Shown piece by piece: positions 1 through 8,427 of a DNA stretch of 35,408 nt (the stretch's first letter is position 1; each line of letters begins with the position of its first letter). The notes under the pieces are model-generated. The model saw nothing but the letters and a program-made list of their open reading frames with translations, had not been told where the DNA came from and did not search any database. Both the position numbers and the translations under genes were made by a program. This DNA is from a virus: positions 1-35,408 of the IMG/VR virus record IMGVR_UViG_3300049617_000307; one strand, given 5' to 3'.

Positions 1-1314
1 AAGGAGATAATGATTTTCATCAATCTGTTCAGGATTAAAACCATTTCCGACTATCTGTGCCCCACTAGGGGCTCCAACAATCAGGCTACCAGCAATGGGA
101 TTATTGGCTTGGGAAAGTGAAAGAACACCTGGCTTGTTATTGTTAAAGAGCGGGGAATAAATAGCTACCTGAGCAGCAGCATTATAGAAGAGGTTTTTTC
201 CAGCAATTCTAATATAAAAGCTTTTGATCCCTCCGCTCTGGATATATTTCTTTTCCTTTATCAGGAAAGAGACCAAAACTGATCCATAATTGACATAAGC
301 CAAATCGCCAACCTTAACTAAGGCAAATTGAGCATCAAAGGCATTATTAGAGGTGACCGAGCTTGCTGGGGTGAATTGGATGATATCATCACCCATGTTA
401 ATATCATCTACTGGAGATGATCCCGATCCTGTATCCAAAAGATAGGTTATCGCTGCTGTATAAGGAACCAGTTGCTGCCCATAACCATCGGTTGTTAGAG
501 CGGAGGAAGAGCTGCTATTGCTAATTCCATTGGAAAAGAGGTTTTGAATCCGGCTTCCAAGCAGGAAAAGACTGCTATTATCCACATAATCGGCAAATTG
601 CTGTAAATCATTGGCTGTCTGAGGGATGACACTAAATCTAGATGGATTTAGATAGATTCCGGAGGCAGTATGTCCATAATTGCTTGGATAGGTACTACCT
701 CCTACTGTAGTAACATTAGAGACTCCTGAGGCAGGAGTTCCATCTGCCCATTGATGAGCTAGCATTTCGCTATTAAGATCATTTAGGACATTGAAAGCGT
801 TGCTATTATCTCGTAAAGCATTGAATTTATTATGAAGAAAAGTGGTCGGATCGGAGGCAACATCAATCTGAGAAAGAGTATGTCGATAGATTAATCCTGC
901 CAGATGAGGTTCTAATTTAACGCCAGAAACAGCAATCCAGCCATTAGCAACTCCAACGGAGGAAGAAAGATTGACAATTTGATTGTATAAATCCTGAGTT
1001 TTATGATCTAGAGCGAGCTTACTTTCTAGAATTGCAGCATTTGTTCCTACCTGGACATTGGTAATTGGAAGAACAACCAAGCCTAATCCGCTAATTGCTG
1101 CTGGATTAATAGTTCCATTAGGATTTAGAGAAACGCTTAAAAGGGCAGCAATGGATGGCATGCTCCCCTGAGCAGAAACTCCAATGTTGGTCTCTATATT
1201 AAATACAGCATCTCTTAATGCATTGATAGCATCTTCGCCAATCTCCGTAATGTTATTATTAACCGGTGGAAGAGTTGTGTCTGTATCCAGAGATACGGGG
1301 AAAGTTGATGACAT
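1..1314 (-). CDS. Phage structural protein, partial (C-terminus beyond left edge)
   Basis: The frame is open from an ATG at 1314-1312 to the first base of the window, giving at least 438 codons with no stop. The start follows 6 bases after the stop of the upstream gene. The product begins MSSTFPVSLDTDTTLPPVNN and is rich in Asn, Ser, Thr, Ala and Gly, with short beta-prone stretches and no membrane segment or enzymatic motif that I recognise. An N-terminal helical region (about residues 20-45) leads into long low-complexity beta-like sequence, which fits a tail, baseplate or fibre-associated virion protein. Its place after the membrane protein and the tail-fibre-like gene supports a virion role, but the exact role is unknown. 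Confidence 0.75.
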   Translation of the reverse strand, partial: MSSTFPVSLDTDTTLPPVNNNITEIGEDAINALRDAVFNIETNIGVSAQGSMPSIAALLSVSLNPNGTINPAAISGLGLVVLPITNVQVGTNAAILESKLALDHKTQDLYNQIVNLSSSVGVANGWIAVSGVKLEPHLAGLIYRHTLSQIDVASDPTTFLHNKFNALRDNSNAFNVLNDLNSEMLAHQWADGTPASGVSNVTTVGGSTYPSNYGHTASGIYLNPSRFSVIPQTANDLQQFADYVDNSSLFLLGSRIQNLFSNGISNSSSSSALTTDGYGQQLVPYTAAITYLLDTGSGSSPVDDINMGDDIIQFTPASSVTSNNAFDAQFALVKVGDLAYVNYGSVLVSFLIKEKKYIQSGGIKSFYIRIAGKNLFYNAAAQVAIYSPLFNNNKPGVLSLSQANNPIAGSLIVGAPSGAQIVGNGFNPEQIDENHYLL

Positions 1315-1320
1315 TCGGGA

Positions 1321-1761
1321 TTATTGTTGCTGATTGGAGGAAACCACTGTCGTGGTTGTTGAAACTACGGTTGGCGAAACAGGAGGTGGCGGAGGGGCTC
1401 CTAGGACATTTTGGACCTGAGGAAGAAGAGCTGGAAAATTGGTAGCTACCCTGTTAAAAACCATAGCCTTAATCATTCTATATACCACTCCAGATAGAGA
1501 GCCTGCAACCAGCCCGAAGACTAGGCGAAAATCTACCGAGGATACGCCATCGGGATAGGGAAAAGTGGTTAATTTCCAACCCATCAGTGTCCCAACAATA
1601 ACGGGAAGGATAGGAAGGATAACATCTCGCCAGATGGAAGAGCTTTTATTCATTGATTTTAGAACATAATCAACGACTGTCCTGATGGGGAAAATGACAG
1701 CCGAAACTGCCAAGCAGAACAGAAGAAATTGCCAGGAGAGAAGCGTGCTTAGCGGATCCAT
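1321..1761 (-). CDS. Small three-helix membrane protein with proline-rich tail (holin-like?)
   Basis: A 146-residue protein with three predicted membrane segments at about residues 8-28, 45-62 and 78-97, followed by a soluble tail containing a run of five prolines and a Thr/Val-rich stretch ending in QQQ. Size and topology resemble class I holins, which form inner-membrane lesions at lysis, but there is no sequence signature that proves this. The gene lies between two virion-protein genes and far (over 30 kb) from the glucosaminidase, so a structural or infection-time membrane role is equally possible. The downstream gene starts 6 bases after its stop, so both are probably in one transcript. 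Confidence 0.6.
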   Translation of the reverse strand: MDPLSTLLSWQFLLFCLAVSAVIFPIRTVVDYVLKSMNKSSSIWRDVILPILPVIVGTLMGWKLTTFPYPDGVSSVDFRLVFGLVAGSLSGVVYRMIKAMVFNRVATNFPALLPQVQNVLGAPPPPPVSPTVVSTTTTVVSSNQQQ

Positions 1762-1792
1762 GCTGGTGATACCGTAATATTGTCCTTTGTTT

Positions 1793-3124
1793 TCAGGTGA
1801 CAGTAACTAGCGCAAGAGTAGCAAACCAGGTAATGGTCTGAGTTGTATTACTAGCTCCAGTATTCACCAACAAATTGTTACCAGAAATCGAGATAGAAGG
1901 TAAAGTCCAGAAAGAAGCTCCTGCTGTGCAACGACTATCCGAGGAGGTAGTAATTCCTACTGCTGTTGGTGCTCCACCGCTATGACGAACATATCCTGTC
2001 GAGAATTTGTATTGGATACTATCGGTCGAATTTGTTGATCTTCCAACAATGGTTGCCTCGACATTATTTGCTGTATTATCACCGATTGCATAGGTAATCA
2101 GTACAGCTGTTGCTGTGCTCAATGTTGTAGCATAGCCACGAGAGAGATAGGTTTGCTGACCATTTGCCCCAGAAATCTTAGGATTAGGATCTGTTCCTAC
2201 CTGAAAATTAAGTCCTGCTGCATCGCCCTGCATTAGCCAAAGCTGACCACCATTTCCATAGAGAATAACTCCATTAGTTGGGTTACTTGTTGGAGAAATG
2301 ACCGCGTTGTGAACATAGACGACCATATCTCCACAGCCAGCAGGAAGATCTGTCGTCGAAACTACGGCTGTATGCGCTAAGGAGACAACTCTCTGTCCAG
2401 AAGCAATTTTTAGTGCCTGTATTGGATATGATGGAGAGATAGAGTTACCAATTTGGCAGATGACACCTCCGCTCAATCCACCAGAGCCAGGATCACCTCC
2501 AACAAGAACTAAATTTCCACCATTAGCCGAAGCATAGGATGTGCTCTGAGCGGCAATTAGGAAGTTAGAGCCAGCAGCAGTTGAAGAAGAAGCCTGATAG
2601 ATGTAGGGAAGGGAAAGATTTGCTGCAAATGTAAAGTTGCTGGCAAGAAGGCTTACATTATTTGATGATCCTGTAATAGAGACCACATGTTGAGCTGAGC
2701 TGGTCCCTGATAGATCTCCTCCGGCGGTAAATCCATTTGGGGGATTTTCTGGTGTCCAATAGGTTCCATTCCATGTAAGAACTTGATTTAGTGATGGGAC
2801 GGCTGTGCTAACCGGCTTGCTTTGCAGGGAGATAACACGAGGAGAGGTGGCTGTTCCTCCTAAATCTCCAGCAAGTTGTATAATTCCAGGGGAAGTTGCG
2901 CTTGCTGGAGTGATTATTGGAGGGGAAACGGTTACTGCTAGAGTAGCAATAGCTGCCTGGACAGTGCTGACAGAGTATCCATCGATAGAAACCGATGGAG
3001 ATAGATCGATCATTGTCGCATTGTGCCGATCACTAGCTCCGGTGATATGTAGCTGATATTCGTAGCGATCTGTGGCTAACTTACCTACGCCAGGAATATA
3101 ATTGGGAACTGTAGGGGGAGGCAT
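1793..3124 (-). CDS. Tail-fibre-like protein
   Basis: A 443-residue Ser/Thr/Gly/Ala-rich protein. Residues about 80-150 contain two copies of a fibre motif, GDLGGTATSPRV and GDLSGTSSAQHV, of the kind repeated in phage and prophage side-tail fibres, and LTWNGTYWTPENP between them is also typical. The last ~110 residues (from about SRGYATTLSTATAVLITYAI) resemble a beta-sandwich domain often found at fibre C-termini, with paired strands around YKFSTGYVRHSGG and a closing TITWFATLALVTV. The expected role is surface attachment or fibre structure outside the cell. It starts 9 bases after the preceding gene and looks co-transcribed with it. The family is inferred from motifs; no receptor can be named. 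Confidence 0.7.
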   Translation of the reverse strand: MPPPTVPNYIPGVGKLATDRYEYQLHITGASDRHNATMIDLSPSVSIDGYSVSTVQAAIATLAVTVSPPIITPASATSPGIIQLAGDLGGTATSPRVISLQSKPVSTAVPSLNQVLTWNGTYWTPENPPNGFTAGGDLSGTSSAQHVVSITGSSNNVSLLASNFTFAANLSLPYIYQASSSTAAGSNFLIAAQSTSYASANGGNLVLVGGDPGSGGLSGGVICQIGNSISPSYPIQALKIASGQRVVSLAHTAVVSTTDLPAGCGDMVVYVHNAVISPTSNPTNGVILYGNGGQLWLMQGDAAGLNFQVGTDPNPKISGANGQQTYLSRGYATTLSTATAVLITYAIGDNTANNVEATIVGRSTNSTDSIQYKFSTGYVRHSGGAPTAVGITTSSDSRCTAGASFWTLPSISISGNNLLVNTGASNTTQTITWFATLALVTVT

Positions 3125-3133
3125 AGGATTTCC

Positions 3134-5134
3134 TTATGGCAAGATGATCTGATGATCATGCCCAAGAACAGGCATTACCACCCCATTGATAATTTGGTGA
3201 CTATGCCCCTGACTTTTGGATGTTTCCTGATTAATCTGGGAAACAGATGTCACCTTTTCATTAATCACGATATCATGTACATGAGGTCCAATATTAGGTA
3301 CAGCCATACCCATGGTTGTAGCCAATTTACTCGGAAACATAGCAGTATCATTAATAATGCGAACCTGGTAGGCAGGATCTGTCTTACGAATACGATAGGT
3401 TTTGAAGGTTTGAGCTCCATTTCCGGCTAACACAATAATATTGCGGGAGACTGCTCCCACCTCATAGCGAAACTCTTCTTGATCTGGATTATCAAGCTCA
3501 TATAGAACAATAATATCGCGTGTCTTTATTGTTGGAACTGTAAGTGTCCAAAATGTTTGAGGAAAATCGCTTTCTAATCCTGCCTCGGTCATCTTCAATA
3601 TTTCTTCTGTCGCGCTTGGACGAACCATTATTCTTCCATCGGATCTTCTAGGATTGAAATATTGGCGGTAACCTAACACAAATTTCGTGCTATGGCAGTA
3701 AGGACATCTGTCATCCTGATACTCTGAAGATGCCAAATAGCAAGAGCAAACTATCCCTGTTTGTTCTCTAATAATTAGGGTTGCTGGTCTGCCTGTCATA
3801 GACAGTTCCATCTCTTGACGCTGATTATTCTGATCCTGCAAGGATTGTCCTCGGATAATATTATAGTTCCCATAACCATCAATACATCCTTGCTCACCAA
3901 AAATATAAGAACCAACGCAAACTCCCGCTAGTAATTGCGTCGGATCTGTCCTATGCCATCCTGCATAGTCATAGGCGGGGAAATCTATATTGGCATCATA
4001 GGATGAAGATAGGTCTGTGCTCAAAATGTCAGTGGTTATTTGCTTGTATCCTCCTAAATTTGTCCTGGCAAAATTTGGATATTCAAAACGAGATTGACAG
4101 GCGAAGATCCTATCAAAAATGGAGGTCTCTCCCAGGATAAATTGCTCGACGGTTGGAGACCATTGTTGATAACCATCAAAACCAGAAATGGTATGTCCTA
4201 ACGCCGTGGTATTATCGTAGCCTCTTCCTGTAATATTAGTTCCGGTTTGACTTCCACCTACGGTAATATCAAACATATCATTTAGAGCAAATGGAATGGA
4301 TCCTTCGGAAATGGAAAAAGAAAGAACACCATTATTTCGAAGGATACCATCAGCAAGCCAAATTTGAGGATTTCCGAACTGATCGGTCGTGCCTCTGTCT
4401 CCATCTGCACCAAATGCCGCAAATCTCTCGCTTCCAGGGATAGTATTACCAAAATTGTCCTTAGCTAATCCAATACAATAAATTCTCCAAATGGTAGCTG
4501 GAGTCGCCGTTGTGAATAAAGAAATCTGATTAAATATTCCATTTCCTATATTATAGGCAGCAGCAAAATACAATGATCCGCCAGGATAAGGGACCAGATA
4601 AGCATTGCTAGGAGGAGAAGTACTAGAATAAACGATAAGCTGACTATTCTCTGTATCTACCGAGGAATATTGGATTAATTCTCCTCCGATTTTAACAATC
4701 CCAGAACTAGTAAAGGTAGAAACATCATCAAGCGTGATATTTAACTGTGTGGCATTAATATCCTGAGATAAAACGCTTTGTGGAAGGACACGAAGATTAT
4801 CGTAGGCAATAGGTAAATTGTTTAGGTTAAACTGGGTCGGATCGTATTCAACTGGACGAATGGAGAAATAGTATTCTTGTCCTGGAGTTAGATCGATGAT
4901 GTTAGCTTCCAGAGAACCATCAATTGAAACATATTTAACTCCTTCTGAGTAAATGTTGGGAATGACAGATGTAAGATAGATCCCCTTAACCTCGGCATAA
5001 TAAATGTTATACGCAATAGCATTTCCAAAGGTGGAAGGATAAGCTTGATACCATCGGATATTAATAGTGTACCCATCCCCAAGTGATGAAACACGATCTA
5101 ATCCTTCCCTTACCTGCTCAGCGTAGACCACCAT
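3134..5134 (-). CDS. Large tail/baseplate structural protein with FnIII-like domain, CxC...CxxC site and HxH tail
   Basis: A 666-residue protein. Residues about 20-105 look like a fibronectin type III-like beta-sandwich (INIRWYQAYPS, AYNIYYA, LTPGQEYYFSIRPVEYD). A likely metal site follows at C463-x-C465 and C477-x2-C480 (CPYC), as seen in several large-phage neck or baseplate proteins. The C-terminal 55 residues carry three His-x-His groups (GPHVHD, GHSHQ, GHDHQ), the type of motif that binds iron in T4 long-tail-fibre tips. These features point to an extracellular virion component, possibly adhesive. The ATG lies in a sequence with a purine-rich AAAGGGATGG about 7 bases upstream. The preceding 350 bases hold possible leader structures (see 5135-5488). 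Motif reading is direct; the assignment to tail or baseplate is inferred. Confidence 0.7.
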   Translation of the reverse strand: MVVYAEQVREGLDRVSSLGDGYTINIRWYQAYPSTFGNAIAYNIYYAEVKGIYLTSVIPNIYSEGVKYVSIDGSLEANIIDLTPGQEYYFSIRPVEYDPTQFNLNNLPIAYDNLRVLPQSVLSQDINATQLNITLDDVSTFTSSGIVKIGGELIQYSSVDTENSQLIVYSSTSPPSNAYLVPYPGGSLYFAAAYNIGNGIFNQISLFTTATPATIWRIYCIGLAKDNFGNTIPGSERFAAFGADGDRGTTDQFGNPQIWLADGILRNNGVLSFSISEGSIPFALNDMFDITVGGSQTGTNITGRGYDNTTALGHTISGFDGYQQWSPTVEQFILGETSIFDRIFACQSRFEYPNFARTNLGGYKQITTDILSTDLSSSYDANIDFPAYDYAGWHRTDPTQLLAGVCVGSYIFGEQGCIDGYGNYNIIRGQSLQDQNNQRQEMELSMTGRPATLIIREQTGIVCSCYLASSEYQDDRCPYCHSTKFVLGYRQYFNPRRSDGRIMVRPSATEEILKMTEAGLESDFPQTFWTLTVPTIKTRDIIVLYELDNPDQEEFRYEVGAVSRNIIVLAGNGAQTFKTYRIRKTDPAYQVRIINDTAMFPSKLATTMGMAVPNIGPHVHDIVINEKVTSVSQINQETSKSQGHSHQIINGVVMPVLGHDHQIILP

Positions 5135-5488
5135 ATGCTATTCCATCCCTTTTTATGCCAGATGGTTGTAGTCAAGGAGGATATCCTGTCTCTCCGTACG
5201 CTCTGTCTCCTCCATGAGAGATAAGGTATGCGTACGGAGAGAACTACTCTCCCTATGACTCTTATATATCTCATGCCTTTGTCGAGAGACACCTCGGAGG
5301 AGTTTTTGGAGGTTTTCATGAGGGAGGGGGATCTTGGGTTGCGCCCTCGCGATAGGATGCCATTTGCTGACAAGAAAAGATAGTTTAAACAAACTTTCTA
5401 CCCTTGGACGGGTATTGGCTCCTCCCCCATAACATCGACGCTTTAAAAGTGCCTTCCTGAGCCCTACGAGAAACCCATATTTGGGGGG
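5135..5488 (-). promoter_or_regulatory. Structured leader region with 13-bp perfect inverted repeat
   Basis: These 354 bases lack a convincing gene. They hold a perfect 13-bp inverted repeat (arms 5189-5201 and 5230-5242, 28-base spacer). The right arm also shares six bases with a second perfect 6-bp hairpin (5236-5241 with 5247-5252), so the two folds exclude each other. A 10-base palindrome (5178-5187) lies next to the left arm. In the minus-strand RNA these elements precede the 666-residue gene, and a GGAGGAG in the hairpin loop could pair with a downstream CCUCCUU. This looks like a possible attenuator or translation switch, by inference only. Confidence 0.4.
5153..5392 (-). CDS. Possible 79-residue ORF in the leader of the 666-residue gene (doubtful)
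   Basis: This open frame starts with TTG at 5392, contains an internal ATG about 20 codons from the end, and stops 18 bases before the next gene, a spacing usual for this compact operon. The product is hydrophilic and Arg/Ser/His-rich with no recognised motif. There is no clear ribosome-binding site before the TTG, and the frame runs through a long inverted repeat, so the stretch may instead be a structured untranslated leader. I rate coding as possible but unproven. Confidence 0.25.
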   Translation of the reverse strand: MFKLSFLVSKWHPIARAQPKIPLPHENLQKLLRGVSRQRHEIYKSHRESSSLRTHTLSLMEETERTERQDILLDYNHLA

Positions 5489-6427
5489 TCAAAAATGCTC
5501 GGAAACCTTATCCCAAAAAATGCTGCATGCTTTCCGATATTTATCCGGAGCATGCTTTTGGAGGACACGGAAAAACCCTCGTGGTTCTGCCAATCGTTCC
5601 AGTTTCTTAATCCTGAGGGCTCGATTTTCAGGAGTAAAGCTGGTGTCCCCAAGGATTTTCTGAGAAAGAAGTGAGAAAAACTCATCTGACAATCCGAGCC
5701 AGCTCTTAGCTAGCAATTGTTTATAGCGGCTGTTTTGTTTTCCCTTTTTGATTACCCGAATGAAATCTTCAATCTGATCACGAAGATTGGTAAAAAACTC
5801 TGCATCCATCAAAGCATGCTGTTCGACATGAGACAAGCCTTCGGGTGGTTTTTCTTTCTCTAATTGTCCTTTTATTTTGTCGGAAGGTAATCCATGCAAT
5901 TTGCCATTATCGATCAGGTAAAAAAGAAGCAGTTGAGAAACATGCTGTAATTCATGTTTTATAGTAGATTGGATAGAATTTAATCGTAGCTGAAAGATAG
6001 GATTAGAATTAATCTCTGGATTTAATCGTAGGGTAATCAGTCTTTTGACAAAATTAAAGCTGCCAATGTCTCCATTAACATTAGGTTCTCTGGTCAATTT
6101 ACATTGAAAATCATTAGGTAGGAGGGAGATTTTCTTAGCAAACTCTGGTTTCATAGGTTTCCAACCTGTAAGATCCAGAGGGACAGATATAAATTTATCC
6201 TCATTGAAGGAGAATTTGTGTTCATTCATTATCTTGAGCTGCAAAAGCAGCTCTTCCTGCTGTGATGTCCTATCTTTTACCCCTAAAAGATAGTTTCGCA
6301 CTGCCCCAGCATAGAAGAAAATGACCTTTTTCTCCAGCAGGGCAACCATAGCCGGAGGAGGTTCCAGCATGGAGGTTGCCAGAGAAAGCAGTAAATTGGA
6401 TTGTTTATGAAGATAAAAGATAGACAA
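5489..6427 (-). CDS. Zincin-like metallopeptidase-domain protein
   Basis: A 312-residue protein with a canonical HExxH zinc-protease motif, HELQH at residues 158-162, in a predicted helix (STIKHELQHVSQ). A second cluster of possible ligands, HVEQHALMDAEF at about 200-211, lies ~40 residues later, the spacing expected for the third zinc ligand. The N-terminal ~90 residues have no recognised domain. No signal peptide is evident. The gene begins one base after the stop of another HExxH protein, so the two are almost certainly co-transcribed and may act together. In phages such zincins occur as injected or virion-associated proteins, but the substrate here is unknown. HExxH is seen directly; activity is inferred. 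Confidence 0.65.
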   Translation of the reverse strand: MSIFYLHKQSNLLLSLATSMLEPPPAMVALLEKKVIFFYAGAVRNYLLGVKDRTSQQEELLLQLKIMNEHKFSFNEDKFISVPLDLTGWKPMKPEFAKKISLLPNDFQCKLTREPNVNGDIGSFNFVKRLITLRLNPEINSNPIFQLRLNSIQSTIKHELQHVSQLLLFYLIDNGKLHGLPSDKIKGQLEKEKPPEGLSHVEQHALMDAEFFTNLRDQIEDFIRVIKKGKQNSRYKQLLAKSWLGLSDEFFSLLSQKILGDTSFTPENRALRIKKLERLAEPRGFFRVLQKHAPDKYRKACSIFWDKVSEHF

Positions 6428-6428
6428 A

Positions 6429-8228
6429 TTACGCCTTTTCCAAAAGAATTTCTTTCAATTCAGCTTTCTCTTTAGGTTTTTTGATTTCATGATGATCGAG
6501 CAAATGATCGACATAATTTTCTGCCTCGTCTTTTCCTTTATGTAAAGATAGGTATTCTACCTGATTAGAAAACGCCTCTTGTTCAGAGGTATTGTGCAAA
6601 TATGATCCTTCATTGGAAGATTGTGTCGGTTCATCGCTAAATCCCTGCTGGAAAAAATGTGAAAACTCGTGAAGAAGATAGGAGTAATTTTCGGAAAAAT
6701 CTCCTGAAAGAAGGAGTTGCCAAGAAAGAATAACGACGCCATGATCAGTCTTTGCAGAGGTGTCAATGTCACCAAATTTAGTCGGAATAAGATTGATAAT
6801 TTCAGGAGAAACCTTCCACTCCTTGCAAATTCTCTTCCAAACCTTATCCTTGATCAAGGTCTTCTTTGCCTGATTAATCAGGCGGAGTAGAGAGCTTGGC
6901 GGGATTTTTTTAATCTCATCCAGAGCAAGCTTGGATTTCTTTGCTGCAAAAGCCAGCTTTTCTTTGTGGAGAAGAAATTTAATTCTATAAACAAATTCTA
7001 TTGGAAATAGATTTTCTTTTTCTACAATTTGCATAATCATCTGCCTTAGATGAGCATTACCAGCACTATTTCTGGTAATGGAATATAAAATTCCCTCAAT
7101 CTCAGCGGGAGAGCCGCCATCATTAATATATTCTTTAATTTTTGTCAGGACATTGACAAGAATATGTTCTGGTATAGTTCGATTGCCAGCAAGCAATCTC
7201 AATATTTCATTATCTCCAAGCTCAATCAGCTTTTGATAATAAATATCAAATTTTGTCCCCATATATATTCCCTCTGCCATCCATTTAGGATTATGATCAA
7301 TGATATAATTAGCAAATCTTTCTAAAATATTATGTGATATACGATCAGGAAAAGCTGTATCATAAAAAAAATTATCAAAATTATTCTTATTAGAAAGTAA
7401 CATGGTAAATGCATTATCTGGTAAATGCTTATTTTCCAAAAGCAAAAATGCTATTATAGGGTTATTAGCGTATTTTGTCGCAATTCTGTCTAAATGTTCA
7501 GGATCGGTTATTTTTGGTATTCTATAGCTTAACTCATATTTCCCCTTATCTTTTTGTAATAACATCTTTGTATCGGTAGGAGAAAGTAGGTTTTTATTAA
7601 CACTGGGATCGTGCATATTTGTATGAGGATTGTAAAAGGTATCATTAATCTGAATAATGGTAGGATCTAGGATGACAATTTGTGTTGGCTCGTTAGAATG
7701 AATAACACTCTGTCCTGGATCATAGACATTAGTCCGTCCCAACTTCCGAAGAAGATGATTCCATCCCCGCATACCTCCAGAAACTATTCTGGTTAAATTC
7801 CAAAATTTGGATATGGCAGAAGACGGATCATTAGCACTATTGAAAGCCTCCTGAATTTGATCATCGGTCAAAGCTGGAAATAAAGATTTAATCTTAGGCA
7901 AATCTTTATTCAAATCACCATCTGTGTATTCAGAAAGATTAAAAAGAGGGGCAGAAATAGAAAAAACATTAATAAATGGCTTTTCTCCAGCAAATGGAAG
8001 GGTATTAGAAATAATGCTATCAAACATCTCCTTGGTCAAGGGATAGGCATAAACGCCGAGAGGCGTATTAAATGAGCTCCTTGGATTGAGCCCGACCTTA
8101 TTAATATTGGTCATGGTAAAGAAAAATCGTGGATGAGCTTCATCCGAGATAAATGGCTTTAAGGCTTCCGCCAGAGTGTTTGTATCTATTCTGGCTTGCT
8201 TATTGAACGAGCTAATACTAGAGGGCAT
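6429..8228 (-). CDS. Large zincin protein with ART/polyvalent-like N-terminal region
   Basis: A 599-residue protein. Near the C-terminus HEFSH (residues 520-524, context YLLHEFSHFFQQGF) is a textbook HExxH zinc site, and EQEAFSNQVEYL at about 549-560 offers the downstream Glu ligand. The N-terminal ~200 residues contain GLNPRSSFNTPLGVYAYPL (46-64) and SNEPTQIVILDP (178-189). From memory this pair of motifs occurs in ART-like domains of phage polyvalent proteins; I cannot verify that here. The middle (about 240-460) is helical, with repeat-like units (ANNPIIAFLLLENKHLP, DHNPKWMAEG). The architecture fits a multi-enzyme protein delivered with phage DNA. The start is the ATG at 8228, with a candidate promoter element about 45 bases upstream. 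Confidence 0.65.
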   Translation of the reverse strand: MPSSISSFNKQARIDTNTLAEALKPFISDEAHPRFFFTMTNINKVGLNPRSSFNTPLGVYAYPLTKEMFDSIISNTLPFAGEKPFINVFSISAPLFNLSEYTDGDLNKDLPKIKSLFPALTDDQIQEAFNSANDPSSAISKFWNLTRIVSGGMRGWNHLLRKLGRTNVYDPGQSVIHSNEPTQIVILDPTIIQINDTFYNPHTNMHDPSVNKNLLSPTDTKMLLQKDKGKYELSYRIPKITDPEHLDRIATKYANNPIIAFLLLENKHLPDNAFTMLLSNKNNFDNFFYDTAFPDRISHNILERFANYIIDHNPKWMAEGIYMGTKFDIYYQKLIELGDNEILRLLAGNRTIPEHILVNVLTKIKEYINDGGSPAEIEGILYSITRNSAGNAHLRQMIMQIVEKENLFPIEFVYRIKFLLHKEKLAFAAKKSKLALDEIKKIPPSSLLRLINQAKKTLIKDKVWKRICKEWKVSPEIINLIPTKFGDIDTSAKTDHGVVILSWQLLLSGDFSENYSYLLHEFSHFFQQGFSDEPTQSSNEGSYLHNTSEQEAFSNQVEYLSLHKGKDEAENYVDHLLDHHEIKKPKEKAELKEILLEKA

Positions 8229-8271
8229 AGAGAAGATGCCAGATTAACGGATGGAGAAGGAATTATGGCGT

Positions 8272-8286
8272 AATGATTGCCCATCT
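8272..8286 (-). promoter_or_regulatory. Possible third copy of the late-promoter-like element
   Basis: AATGATT-GCCCATCT on the plus strand matches the 17-base element found before the major capsid and decoration-like genes, except for a 2-base gap. It lies about 45 bases upstream of the 599-residue zincin gene and in the same orientation relative to it. The gap makes this weak evidence on its own. Confidence 0.25.
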
Positions 8287-8366
8287 GACGTTGGTGCTTG
8301 TCTTCATTCATTATCTTGATTTGTTAGTCGTTAAGTATAATTTGATATAAATCATGATCAAATGGC

Positions 8367-8380
8367 GGGGCGGGAGCCCC
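8367..8380 (+). repeat. GC hairpin upstream of tnpB (candidate left-end structure)
   Basis: GGGGC and GCCCC form a perfect 5-bp stem around GGGA, 47 bases before the tnpB ATG in otherwise AT-rich sequence. IS200/IS605-type elements carry subterminal hairpins recognised by TnpA, so this may mark the element's left end. No TnpA gene is present, and the boundary itself cannot be fixed by eye. Confidence 0.4.
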
Positions 8381-8427
8381 ACTCCTTAACAGATTATAAG
8401 AGCAATCTTACAGTGTAAAAACACTTC

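Noticed and set aside
3152-3430. Plus-strand ORFs inside the minus-strand structural genes (also at 10820-11683, 26820-27362, 28084-28584, 30504-31205)
   Set aside because: They are antisense shadows of well-supported genes and show low-complexity or Cys/Arg-rich sequence without motifs or ribosome-binding sites.
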